This document shows, piece after piece, positions 9,234-15,989 of a DNA stretch of 55,359 nt. The translations under genes were made by a program, and so were the position numbers. Position 1 is the first letter of the stretch. Every line of letters begins with the position of its first letter. Location: contig NZ_QFFN01000015.1 of assembly GCF_003129925.1 (NCBI RefSeq), positions 1-55,359 of the forward strand. Direction: 5' to 3'. Origin of the DNA: Bifidobacterium catulorum. Lineage in GTDB: Bacteria > Actinomycetota > Actinomycetes > Actinomycetales > Bifidobacteriaceae. The notes under the pieces were generated by a model. It saw only the letters and a list, made by a program, of their open reading frames with translations. It had not been told where the DNA came from and made no database searches.

Positions 9234-9247
9234 CAAGGAGAAGACTC

Positions 9248-10129
9248 GTGACGGCATCTTCGGAACTCTTCGTTGGATCGCATCTGTCGACGTCGGGCGG
9301 CTGGGGGAGGCTGCTCCAGCGTTCGCACGACGAGGGCGGAACCACGTTCGCGTTCTTCCCGCGCTCGCCGTATGGCAAGAGGTCGAAGGCGCTGGCCGAT
9401 ACCAGCCCGGAGGCGTTCGCCGGGCGATTGGTCGCCGAGCATTACGGCCCGCTGGTCGTGCACGCGCCATACGTCTACAATTTCGCCGGCAAGGACGCGT
9501 CCAAGCGGGCCTTCGCCGTCGATGCGCTCGCCGAGGACATCCGTATGCTCGCGCCCATCGCCCGCGCCGGTCAGACGACGTACATCAACATCCATCCCGG
9601 ATCGCATGTAGGGCAGGGGAGCGAGGCGGGATGCCGTCTCATCGCCGACGGCATCAATCGCGTCTGCGACGATCTGGCGAAGGACGGCACCGCGGACGCC
9701 GGCGTCATGATTCTGCTGGAGACGATGGCGGGCAAGGGCACCGAATGCGGCCGCAGTTTCGAGGAGCTCGCCTCCATCATCGACGGCGTGGAGAACAAGG
9801 CGGTCGTGGGCGTCACTTTCGACACATGCCATGTGTATGACGCCGGCTACGACATCGTGAACGATCTGGATGGAGTGTTGCGCGAATTCGACGACGTCAT
9901 CGGATTGGACCGTCTCAAGGCCATCCACGCCAACGATTCGCAGTTTGGCTTCGGATCGCATAAGGATCGTCATGCCAACATCGGTAAGGGCGAGTTGGGC
10001 GTCGATTTCTTTCGTGACATGGTGAACGACCCGCGTCTGGCCGGGCTGCCGATGATTCTGGAGACGAAGGAGCTCACCGAGACCACGCATCGTGACGAGA
10101 TCGCCCTGCTGCGAAGCCTGAGACGGTAA
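9248..10129 (+). CDS. nfo: Endonuclease IV (AP endonuclease)
   Basis: This cuts DNA 5' to abasic sites in base excision repair using a trinuclear zinc centre. It is 293 residues, normal for the family. Metal-ligand motifs appear in order: VGSHLSTSGG, VVHAPYVYN, NIHPGSHVG, ILLETMAGKGTE, VTFDTCHVYDAGYD, IHANDSQ, DRHANIGKGELG and MILETKE. The start is GTG 9248 with AAGGAG 8 nt upstream. The 5' leader consists of the 8-bp tandem array. The gene is flanked on both sides by minus-strand micro-protein genes, with no functional link visible. Confidence 0.95.
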   Translation: MTASSELFVGSHLSTSGGWGRLLQRSHDEGGTTFAFFPRSPYGKRSKALADTSPEAFAGRLVAEHYGPLVVHAPYVYNFAGKDASKRAFAVDALAEDIRMLAPIARAGQTTYINIHPGSHVGQGSEAGCRLIADGINRVCDDLAKDGTADAGVMILLETMAGKGTECGRSFEELASIIDGVENKAVVGVTFDTCHVYDAGYDIVNDLDGVLREFDDVIGLDRLKAIHANDSQFGFGSHKDRHANIGKGELGVDFFRDMVNDPRLAGLPMILETKELTETTHRDEIALLRSLRR

Positions 10130-10136
10130 CAAAAAA

Positions 10137-10151
10137 GCGGCTTCGCGCCGC
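10137..10151 (-). terminator. Terminator for the P4-P3-P2 transcript
   Basis: GCGGC / GCCGC stem followed on the minus strand by TTTTTT. It lies about 230 bp past the P2 stop and just after the convergent nfo gene. Nothing else supportable lies between 10152 and 10379 apart from an 8-bp-arm hairpin at 10324-10351. Confidence 0.65.
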
Positions 10152-10379
10152 CGACAATCACTGCAAAAACTGCATAATCATTGAAAAATCATTGAAAAAT
10201 CACTGCAAAAACACTATAAAGACCACGAATACGCGGACGCCGTTGGCCGCATATCGTTGTTCTCTTCTTCTCCATGCCGGGGAATATCCTCTGGGATTCC
10301 CCATGCCTTGCTGTCTACGTCTATACCGTGGGAGCGTATTGTTCCACGGTAGCCTTGACTTAGACTGCCTTGACTTGTG

Positions 10380-10505
10380 TCAGCGGGCGTCGTTCTCGAT
10401 GCTGCGGATGGTGTCGAGCATGTGCTTGCTCATCGCCGGGGTGGTGGTCATGGTGGAAGCGCCGTAGAGGGCCATGCCGCGCAGGATGCTCTTCTTGATG
10501 TTCAT
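10380..10505 (-). CDS. Micro-protein P2 (41 aa), paralogue of P1 and P4
   Basis: Reads MNIKKSILRGMALYGASTMT, then TTPAMSKHMLDTIRSIE and NDAR. The first 20 residues match P4 at most positions (K-x-S-x-x-RG-x-ALYGASTMT) while the remainder diverges, a constant-front and variable-tail layout. AAGGAG is 7 nt upstream of the ATG. It is third in a minus-strand series P4-P3-P2 with gaps of 55 and 145 bp, which may be one transcript. The N-terminal part is basic and amphipathic, the tail acidic and ends DAR. No known family recognised. Confidence 0.7.
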   Translation of the reverse strand: MNIKKSILRGMALYGASTMTTTPAMSKHMLDTIRSIENDAR

Positions 10506-10650
10506 GTTGTTCTCCTTGAAATGACGTTGATCGAATTCGTCAGTTGTCGATCATTGGTTATTGGTTATTGATTCGGCGAATCTCGCCGAGGGGGTATCGT
10601 ATCGGGGCCGCGGGACTAAATCCGTGGCCGGCCGATTGGTCGGTTTGGGA

Positions 10651-10767
10651 TCAGCGGGCGTCCATGTCGACGTGGAAGTTGGCGATCTCCTTGGCGGAGT
10701 GCGGGGCGACGACCATGTTGTCGGCGGCGTAGGCGGCGAGGTTGCGAAGTGCCTTGGTGAAGTTCAT
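10651..10767 (-). CDS. Micro-protein P3 (38 aa), divergent paralogue
   Basis: Reads MNFTKALRNLAAYAADNMVV, then APHSAKEIANFHVDMDAR. It keeps the family pattern (MN, basic residue at 5, Arg at 8, aromatic Tyr in the helix, Met at 18, and DAR end exactly as in P2) but lacks the RG-x-ALYGAS core. AAGGAG lies 7 nt upstream of the ATG. Its placement between P2 and P4, same strand and similar size, supports common ancestry. Confidence 0.65.
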   Translation of the reverse strand: MNFTKALRNLAAYAADNMVVAPHSAKEIANFHVDMDAR

Positions 10768-10822
10768 TGTTATGCTCCTTGGTTGGAATCGATTTGTGGA
10801 TTATGTGGTAAGTCTTGCGCGC

Positions 10823-10942
10823 TCAGCGCTCGTCCCCGTGGATTTCGAGGATGGCTTCGTTGAGCTTCAGGTTGGAGATGCTGGTCATGGTGGAAGCGCC
10901 GTACAGCGCCAGACCGCGCATCATGGATTGCTTCATGTTCAT
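10823..10942 (-). CDS. Micro-protein P4 (39 aa), first of the three-gene series
   Basis: Reads MNMKQSMMRGLALYGASTMT, then SISNLKLNEAILEIHGDER. AAGGAG lies 6 nt upstream of the ATG, which decides the start. The same frame stays open back to 11080 through the Gln/Ala/Lys-rich 17-nt repeats, giving a possible 85-residue form, but no ribosome binding site precedes that ATG. The leader of about 140 nt is repetitive, and an operator-like palindrome overlaps the predicted promoter. Function unknown; a peptide signal, a small membrane-active peptide and a regulator of a partner protein are all possible. Confidence 0.7.
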   Translation of the reverse strand: MNMKQSMMRGLALYGASTMTSISNLKLNEAILEIHGDER

Positions 10943-10948
10943 GTTCTC

Positions 10949-11076
10949 TCCTTGTTCGGCTGTTTGCCTTGCATGTGTTTGGCTTGTAGCCTTGTTCGGC
11001 TGTTTGCCTTGCATATGTTCGGCTGACTGCCTTGCTTGGCCGTTCGCCTTGCTTTGTTGTCCGCCTTGCTTGGCTG
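10949..11076. repeat. 17/23-nt degenerate repeats in the P4 leader
   Basis: Seven consecutive units starting CCTTG: CCTTGTTCGGCTGTTTG occurs exactly twice 40 bp apart, alternating with longer units starting CCTTGCAT, then shorter degenerate ones. It fills the space between the predicted promoter and the P4 ribosome binding site. Confidence 0.85.
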
Positions 11077-11086
11077 ACATGATTAA

Positions 11087-11126
11087 CGATAGACCATGGA
11101 TGCAATTTGCGCAAGCGCTGGCGCAA
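11087..11126 (-). promoter_or_regulatory. Promoter of the micro-protein series with overlapping operator palindrome
   Basis: Minus strand TTGCGC (11109-11114), 17-nt spacer, TATCGT (11087-11092). The -35 lies inside a 20-bp near-perfect palindrome, TTGCGCAAGCGCTGGCGCAA (11107-11126, one mismatch between half sites), which has LacI-family operator character. A LacI-type gene lies at 13895, but any link is a guess. Confidence 0.55.
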
Positions 11127-11245
11127 CAGCACCTACCGATTGGTTGGTATTATGCCGTTTCGTCGGCGTGTCACATTCTGTGAGATTGTGATGTATCTTG
11201 ACTGTTTCATCAGATTTTTCGGGCATGTGAGCGTTATTCAGACGA

Positions 11246-11286
11246 TATGAAAAAGCCGGTGCACGGAGTTTTCGTGCGCCGGCTTG
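11246..11286 (-). terminator. Strong hairpin with minus-strand T-run
   Basis: Arms AAGCCGGTGCACG / CGTGCGCCGGCTT around a 7-nt loop, followed on the minus strand by TTTTT. It implies a minus-strand transcript from the 11290-11600 interval, yet I cannot support a gene there; the open frames have no ribosome binding site. This could be a small RNA. Confidence 0.6.
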
Positions 11287-11614
11287 GGGAGTGGGGGTGT
11301 TCGTCTTCTTGGAATGCGTCGTCGCTGGCTGGTATGGCGGTTTTGTGCGCAAGCGCGGTCATCAGCGATTCGCTGCGGTTCGTCGTGATTTTGCCGGTTT
11401 TCTTGACGGGGTGCTTCCGCCGCTTGCATGCGCGCCGGTCGTGATATTCCACGGCCTTAAACATGGCCGCACGGATGGAAACGAACATTAGACAGGTTGA
11501 TACCGGTCATGGTTACCCACTTTCCTTATGGGCGTGATACGATAAACACGCCTCAAATTGGTTGATATGTTTTGAAGCACGCGGGTAGAGGTTGCCGCCT
11601 CTACCCGCATTCTC

Positions 11615-11803
11615 TTATTTCAGGAACTCACGCGGCTCACAATCCAGCACATCGGCCAAACGGTAAGCCATTTTCAAAGACATGTTCTCAGGGTTAGTCG
11701 CCCCTGTCTCATACTTTGAAATCGTCACGCGGGGTATCCCCGCAAGTTCCGCCAATTGCGTCTTGTTGAGTCCGCGCCGTTCCCTGATTTCGGTCAGCCC
11801 CAT
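11615..11803 (-). CDS. Small XRE-family repressor, 62 aa
   Basis: A Cro/cI-type helix-turn-helix protein consisting of the HTH domain alone: LTEIRERRGLNKTQLAELAG then IPRVTISKYETG, and a short tail LADVLDCEPREFLK. Two matching palindromes lie upstream (11832-11849 and 11913-11940), the first 29 bp from the start, so autoregulation is likely. It belongs to a small accessory patch with a toxin-antitoxin pair and a second XRE protein. Confidence 0.85.
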   Translation of the reverse strand: MGLTEIRERRGLNKTQLAELAGIPRVTISKYETGATNPENMSLKMAYRLADVLDCEPREFLK

Positions 11804-11831
11804 ATACCGCCTCGCTTTCGCTAGGCGATAT

Positions 11832-11849
11832 TGTACCTTAATTGGTACA
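11832..11849. promoter_or_regulatory. Operator palindrome O1 of the small XRE repressor
   Basis: TGTACCTTAATTGGTACA, with perfect 6-bp arms and a 6-bp centre, just upstream of the 62-aa XRE gene. Confidence 0.7.
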
Positions 11850-11912
11850 GTATGGGTAAATCAAATCACTGTTGAGTTGTCAAGGTATCGTGCCCGATCG
11901 GGCTTGATGCCC

Positions 11913-11940
11913 CTCGCTGTACCTGAATTGGTACAGCGAG
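11913..11940. promoter_or_regulatory. Operator palindrome O2
   Basis: CTCGCTGTACC and GGTACAGCGAG are perfect 11-bp arms around TGAATT. The core TGTACCTGAATTGGTACA differs from O1 at one base. Centre-to-centre distance is 86 bp, about eight helical turns, so cooperative binding is possible. Confidence 0.7.
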
Positions 11941-11977
11941 GTAAAATTCTTTGGCGTGTCGCTTGGAATATCAACGA

Positions 11978-12163
11978 TTACAAGCAACACGCCCTATTCA
12001 AAGACTCACGAATACTAGCCATAAACTCGGTCTTGGACCGATACCGGCGTACACCCGTGGGCAGTTCCGCACCCAAGTTGGCATCCTCGGCCATCATGGA
12101 CGCCTTACGCAACCGCGTATTGGCGATGCGTCGAGCGCGACGACGTTTAACAAGAGAGGACAT
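11978..12163 (-). CDS. Small basic hypothetical protein, 61 aa
   Basis: Starts MSSLVKRRRARRIANTRLRK and ends RESLNRACCL. Very rich in Arg at the N terminus. It starts 23 bp after the toxin stop codon on the same strand, so it could be the third gene of the toxin-antitoxin transcript. No convincing ribosome binding site is seen, and a GTG start at 12202 overlapping the toxin is possible. I do not recognise it. Confidence 0.4.
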   Translation of the reverse strand: MSSLVKRRRARRIANTRLRKASMMAEDANLGAELPTGVRRYRSKTEFMASIRESLNRACCL

Positions 12164-12186
12164 GACACCATCCCGCTTTCCACCAA

Positions 12187-12513
12187 TCAGCCACGCGGCC
12201 ACTCCCTATGAAAACGACCAGTACGCAACTCGTCATGCGTAAGAATCGCCAACATACGAACAAACGAATCGGGATCAGGGGGATAGTAAACAACCAGAAC
12301 ATCATCAGCCAAATGAAATTCCATGCAATTGTTGTACAATCCACCCGGATTACTCAACACATGAGGCCGATACATCTCAGGCACACGCCCAGTCGTCTGC
12401 AAAGCCTCATACATCAGAGAGACCAATTCCTCCGCAAGACTCGCATCGTACCGGGCAAGCCGTTTGAAATGCTTGTCAAACCTCTTGGATTTAGCACGAA
12501 TCTCAAACACCAT
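12187..12513 (-). CDS. RelE/YafQ-like toxin
   Basis: A 108-residue protein beginning MVFEIRAKSKRFDKHFKRLA and containing MYRPHVLSNP, LVVYYPPDPDSFVRMLAI and LTHDELR, the layout of RelE-superfamily ribosome-dependent mRNA interferases. Its ATG at 12513 lies within the last codons of the upstream antitoxin gene (11-bp overlap), typical for such pairs. The family match is by pattern and context; the catalytic residues of this subgroup are not certain. Confidence 0.7.
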   Translation of the reverse strand: MVFEIRAKSKRFDKHFKRLARYDASLAEELVSLMYEALQTTGRVPEMYRPHVLSNPGGLYNNCMEFHLADDVLVVYYPPDPDSFVRMLAILTHDELRTGRFHREWPRG

Positions 12514-12757
12514 GCCGCACCTCGTCAAGCAACCCCATGAAATGCGCCCGAGTATCATCAGGCGTCGCATACACGGATTCACCCGGCAGGACGCGCGAAT
12601 CCGTGTAATCGTCATCGTCGTCCAAGGTTTCGTCGCTACTGGCACCAGCGGCGAACCCGGCAAGATACGCATTCACCAAATCGGTGATATTCACTCCCTT
12701 CAGGCGTGCCGCCGACTCGGCTTGCGCATACGCTGGCAAACTCTCAAGAGTGGTCAT
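12503..12757 (-). CDS. RelB/DinJ-like antitoxin
   Basis: An 84-residue acidic protein, MTTLESLPAYAQAESAARLK, with a ribbon-helix-helix-like segment GVNITDLVNAYLAGFAAG and a Asp-rich linker DDDDDYTD leading to a C-terminal part that would wrap the toxin. GAGGTG upstream supports the ATG at 12757. It precedes and overlaps the toxin gene. A perfect palindrome 26-49 bp upstream probably serves as its autoregulatory operator. Confidence 0.7.
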   Translation of the reverse strand: MTTLESLPAYAQAESAARLKGVNITDLVNAYLAGFAAGASSDETLDDDDDYTDSRVLPGESVYATPDDTRAHFMGLLDEVRHGV

Positions 12758-12782
12758 AACATCACCTCGCTTTCTGATTTCA

Positions 12783-12806
12783 AGCATACCCGGCTTCGGG
12801 TATGCT
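12783..12806. promoter_or_regulatory. Palindrome upstream of the antitoxin gene
   Basis: Perfect 10-bp arms AGCATACCCG / CGGGTATGCT around GCTT. Position just upstream of the antitoxin start fits an operator for the antitoxin-toxin complex. Confidence 0.6.
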
Positions 12807-12869
12807 AAAAATGATAACTTTTACTTGGTTTGTTTTGGTCACGGGACTTTCCTGCAACCTATCCCATGG

Positions 12870-12901
12870 AACGCTTCGGATAATCCACTATCCGAAGCGT
12901 T
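12870..12901. terminator. Hairpin between the second XRE gene and the antitoxin promoter
   Basis: Perfect 13-bp arms AACGCTTCGGATA / TATCCGAAGCGTT around a 6-nt loop, 76 bp downstream of the minus-strand XRE stop at 12977. The T-tract is short, so termination is likely but not certain. Confidence 0.6.
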
Positions 12902-12976
12902 TCGTAATCCCGCGGGACAACCAAGCGCACACGATGAATCGCATGCGAAGACTAAAAACCTAGGGTACAAGCCCGT

Positions 12977-13204
12977 TCATTGAGCGTCTTTTTCTTTCGA
13001 CGGCTTATCGTCGTCTAACAATTTGCGTGGATTAGAAACACGCAAAGCATCACAAAACCTAAGCGCCAAATCAAGGGACATGTTCCGCACGTCGTAGAAT
13101 CCGGTTTCGTACCCGGCGATCCTCGCTCGATTCACGCCCTCGACCTTGTCGGCTAACTGTTGCTGAGTTAGTCCGCGCTTAAGCCTAAGTTCCTTAAGAC
13201 TCAT
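12977..13204 (-). CDS. XRE-family HTH regulator, 75 aa
   Basis: Begins MSLKELRLKRGLTQQQLADK followed by VEGVNRARIAGYETG, a Cro/cI helix-turn-helix, then NMSLDLALRFCDALRVSNP and a charged tail. The NMSL...A-RFCDAL segment parallels NMSLKMAYRLADVL in the 62-aa repressor at 11615, so the two are paralogues. GGAAGGTGGG precedes the ATG at 13204. It may regulate itself or the toxin-antitoxin genes downstream. Confidence 0.8.
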   Translation of the reverse strand: MSLKELRLKRGLTQQQLADKVEGVNRARIAGYETGFYDVRNMSLDLALRFCDALRVSNPRKLLDDDKPSKEKDAQ

Positions 13205-13288
13205 GATGACCCACCTTCCCAAACGATATGGTGGGTCCGATTGTACGTTACGCATCATGGGTCCTCGCCCATCGTCTGATCGTTCCGC

Positions 13289-13495
13289 AGGGGCGACTGC
13301 ATCGACAACGCCGCCACCGAGCAGGTGTTCGGCCACCTCAAGGACGAGTTCTACACCGGACGCGAGTTCGCCTCCTACGAGGAGTTCAAGACCGGACTGG
13401 ACGCGTACATCATCCACTGGAACACCAGACGACGCCAGGAACGGCTGGAGGGACGCACCCCGGAGGAATTCCGGAACATGTCCCTCACAGCCTGA
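13289..13495 (+). pseudogene. IS3-family transposase remnant (C-terminal end)
   Basis: Frame reading DCIDNAATEQVFGHLKDEFY and then HWNTRRRQERLEGRTPEEF up to TGA at 13493, the integrase-core end of IS3/IS150-type transposases, including the last catalytic Glu region. The upstream nine tenths of the gene is missing. It is joined abruptly to the XRE promoter region, so an insertion followed by deletion is likely. Confidence 0.85.
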
Positions 13496-13547
13496 TCAGG
13501 TACCCTTAATAAACAACGTCCACCAATCAGGGCGCAGTTCCCTTTGC

Positions 13548-13712
13548 CGACCGCTCCCCTCATCTTGAGGGGAGCCGATTGGGTGGGGGTATTGCCGATT
13601 AGCTCTCCGCCGTTCGTGGGGGAGCCGGTTGGGTGGGAGGTCTCGCTAATCGGCTCCCCTCCGGGTGGAGGGGAGCTGGCGGCCGCAGGCGGTCTGAGGG
13701 GCGGGGCGGCTT
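13548..13712. repeat. GGCTCCCCTC-family palindrome cluster
   Basis: Three modules: CTCCCCTCATCTTGAGGGGA, a CCGCCGTTCGTGGGGGAGCC variant and GGCTCCCCTCCGGGTGGAGG followed by GGCGGCCGCAGGCGGTCTGA. It separates the IS remnant from the LacI gene. Confidence 0.7.
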
Positions 13713-13842
13713 GGCGACCTATAACCCATAAACCAAAACGTAATAAGGGATTGGTTACGATCGATGCAACCGATTACACAACCGCAACCGTGTCTGGTTT
13801 TGCTGAAATAATTGGCTGTTGTCCTATCGTCGTCATGGGTTC

Positions 13843-13855
13843 TGAAACGATTTCA
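13843..13855. promoter_or_regulatory. Candidate LacI-type operator
   Basis: TGAAACGATTTCA, a perfect 5-3-5 palindrome 40 bp upstream of the LacI-family start codon, placed for autoregulation. Confidence 0.5.
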
Positions 13856-13894
13856 TGCCGACGGATCTCATAGCAGTACACGCAAGGAGTGCTC

Positions 13895-14926
13895 ATGCCC
13901 AGGAACGCGCGACGCAGCACGCCGGTGATCAAGGACGTCGCCAAACTGGCCGGGGTCTCGGCGGCCACGGTGTCACGATACCTCAACGGCACCGCCAATG
14001 TGAACGAGGAGAAAAGCGAGCGCATCGCCCAGGCCATCAAACTGCTCGGCTACAAGCCGAGCATCGTCGCCCGCGCATTGGCGAACAGGGAGATGGACTC
14101 CGTGATGGTGTTCGCCACCGATTCCGGCTCGTTCTCCACCAATATGACCAACGTCGGCGTGGAACGCGGCGCGCAGTCGAAAAGCTATCTGTTCGGCGTG
14201 ACCACGCTGAGCGAGCATCGTCTCGGCGACGTGCGGCAGATGGTGCAGATGGCGCTTGGCGCGAACCCGGCCGGCGTCATCGTCTACGAATACGACCGCG
14301 CCGGAGCCGAGGCCCTGAGGTACATCCCCGACGACATGCCGTTGGTCATCGTCGGCGGCAACGTGGGGGAGGGGGCGTATCAGGTCATCAACTCGGAGCG
14401 CGAGGGTGGCCGTGCCATGACCGAATATCTGCTGGGCCTCGGTCATCGTACCGTGTATCACGTCGCCCGCTCCGAAGGGCCGAGCGACAACACGCGCACG
14501 AACGGCTGGCGTGACGCGCTGACGGAGGCGGGGGCGCCGGTCCCCGAGATACTCCATGTCTCCGCGACTGATCTGGAGGAGTCCGTCGAGGTCGGTCGCG
14601 TCCTCGGCCGCCGCAGCGACGTGACCGCCGTGTTCGCCGGCAACGACGAGACCGCCATCGCCGTGATCAACGGTCTGCGCGAGGAGGGGCGCCGCGTTCC
14701 CGAGGACGTGAGCGTGGCGGGTTTTGAGGACCGTCAGTTCGCGCCCATGTGGAAGCCGGCGCTGACCAGTTATCGCCAGAACTTCATCGAGATGGGCGAG
14801 CGCGCCTTCGCCATGCTCTACGAGCAGATCCAGGCCAGGCGCGCCGGCGAGCGGCCGCCGCAGTCGCGTCTTGAGACCGTGCAGGGGCGCATGGTCGTGC
14901 GCGACTCCGCCTGCGCCCCGCGCTGA
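13895..14926 (+). CDS. LacI-family transcriptional regulator
   Basis: A 343-residue repressor. The HTH VIKDVAKLAGVSAATVSRYL lies at residues 10-29 with hinge helix KPSIVARALA, followed by a periplasmic-binding-like effector domain (VFAGNDETAIAVINGLREEG, VSVAGFEDRQFAPMW). AAGGAG 5 nt upstream sets the ATG at 13895; a GTG at 13889 would add two residues. In bifidobacteria such proteins usually control sugar genes, but no sugar gene is adjacent, so the effector and target are unknown. Confidence 0.9.
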   Translation: MPRNARRSTPVIKDVAKLAGVSAATVSRYLNGTANVNEEKSERIAQAIKLLGYKPSIVARALANREMDSVMVFATDSGSFSTNMTNVGVERGAQSKSYLFGVTTLSEHRLGDVRQMVQMALGANPAGVIVYEYDRAGAEALRYIPDDMPLVIVGGNVGEGAYQVINSEREGGRAMTEYLLGLGHRTVYHVARSEGPSDNTRTNGWRDALTEAGAPVPEILHVSATDLEESVEVGRVLGRRSDVTAVFAGNDETAIAVINGLREEGRRVPEDVSVAGFEDRQFAPMWKPALTSYRQNFIEMGERAFAMLYEQIQARRAGERPPQSRLETVQGRMVVRDSACAPR

Positions 14927-14969
14927 GCCGGCTTACGGCGGTGGGGCGGGCCGTAAGGGACGAAATCTG

Positions 14970-15031
14970 CGATTCACGGTGGTTGACGGACGTTTTGCAG
15001 CCCAAAACCGTCCGTCAACCACCGTGAATCG
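14970..15031. terminator. Very long hairpin with perfect 23-bp arms
   Basis: Arms from CGATTCACGGTGGTTGACGG (14970) through GACG, exactly reversed at 15009-15031, around a 16-nt loop with TTTT/AAAA partly pairing. It follows the LacI gene by 43 bp and is followed by GTCTTTTCCGGCCCGTGTTTTT. It is longer than needed for termination; see the matching hairpin at 15791. Confidence 0.6.
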
Positions 15032-15209
15032 GTCGGAACGTCTTTTCCGGCCCGTGTTTTTCGTCGCCGCTGAGGCATGACCGGGGGATGCGGCGGCATG
15101 GATGGTCGCTGTCGCATCGCATCGGTCATGGTGCCGGAATCGTGTGCGCCTATGGTGTGCCTATAGTGGTTGTGAATTCGCTGGACTGTCGATGGAGGGG
15201 ATGTTCGTC

Positions 15210-15722
15210 ATGGAATTCATGGATGTCGTTCGCAAACGGTACGCATGTCGGAAATACGCCGATTGTCAGGTCTCGCAGGCCGATCTCGACGCGATCCTGG
15301 AGGCGGGGCGGCTGGCGCCCACGTCGACCGACCAGCAGGAGCAGCATGTGTACGTCATCCGGTCGGTGGACGGGCTTGCCAGGGTCGATGAACTGTCGGA
15401 ATGCCGGTATGGCGCTCCCACGGTGCTGATGGTCACATACGATACGACCGATGTCTACGAATATCCGGGCGGCGAATACGATTCTGGCGTGGAGGACGCC
15501 TCCATCGCGCTGACGCATATGATGCTCGCCGCCGCCGATTGCGGCGTCGGCAGTTGCTGGGTCAACGTGTTCGACCCGGACAGGGTGCATGAGGCGTTCG
15601 GATTGAAGGAGCGCGATCGGGTCGTCGCCATGCTCGACCTCGGCTATCCAGCGGCGGACGCGGAACCGTCCGCGAAGCATCTGCGCCGCAAGGACATCGC
15701 CGACTTGGTCACGTATCTGTGA
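15210..15722 (+). CDS. Nitroreductase-family protein
   Basis: A 170-residue FMN-dependent nitroreductase-fold protein. The N-terminal phosphate-binding RKRYACRKYADCQVS and AGRLAPTSTDQQEQHVYVI, and the later LAAADCGVGSCWVN, are the FMN-contact segments. It is short compared with NfnB-type enzymes (about 200-220) and resembles the SagB/TM1586-like small group. GGAGGGG lies upstream of the ATG at 15210; ATGs at 15192 and 15201 are alternatives. Substrate unknown. Extreme hairpins flank the gene on both sides. Confidence 0.8.
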   Translation: MEFMDVVRKRYACRKYADCQVSQADLDAILEAGRLAPTSTDQQEQHVYVIRSVDGLARVDELSECRYGAPTVLMVTYDTTDVYEYPGGEYDSGVEDASIALTHMMLAAADCGVGSCWVNVFDPDRVHEAFGLKERDRVVAMLDLGYPAADAEPSAKHLRRKDIADLVTYL

Positions 15723-15790
15723 AGGCGTGCGCCTGCGTCGCTGCCTATCTACGCAATCGGCTATCGGAATACGGGCCGAGAACACCGGAA

Positions 15791-15855
15791 TCGCCGGTTC
15801 GCAGAGTATTTCGGACGGTTTGGGGCTTCTGAACGTCCGAAAGACTCTGCGAACC
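15791..15855. terminator. Second very long hairpin (22-bp arms, one mismatch)
   Basis: GGTTCGCAGAGTATTTCGGA then CG, reversed as CGTCCGAAAGACTCTGCGAA then CC, with a single mismatch. It lies 68 bp after the nitroreductase gene and is followed by GGGTTTTTGGCCCGTATTTCG, resembling what follows the 14970 hairpin. The rest of the gap 15723-15989 shows nothing else. Confidence 0.6.
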
Positions 15856-15989
15856 ACGGGAAACGGGTTTTTGGCCCGTATTTCGTAGGGGCGTTTTGGT
15901 CATCGGCGTGCGTATCCTATATGAGTACGTAATGAGTATGTGAACGGGCGGATGGCCCGCGGTGGATTGCGACGGACGGGGAGCAGGGC

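Noticed and set aside
10823..11080. 85-residue form of micro-protein P4 with a Gln/Ala/Lys-rich leader
   Set aside because: The ATG at 11080 has no ribosome binding site, while the ATG at 10942 has a strong one; the leader part is repeat DNA.
11234..11488. 84-aa minus-strand frame, possible fifth micro-protein
   Set aside because: It runs through the terminator stem, lacks a ribosome binding site and shows no family motif.
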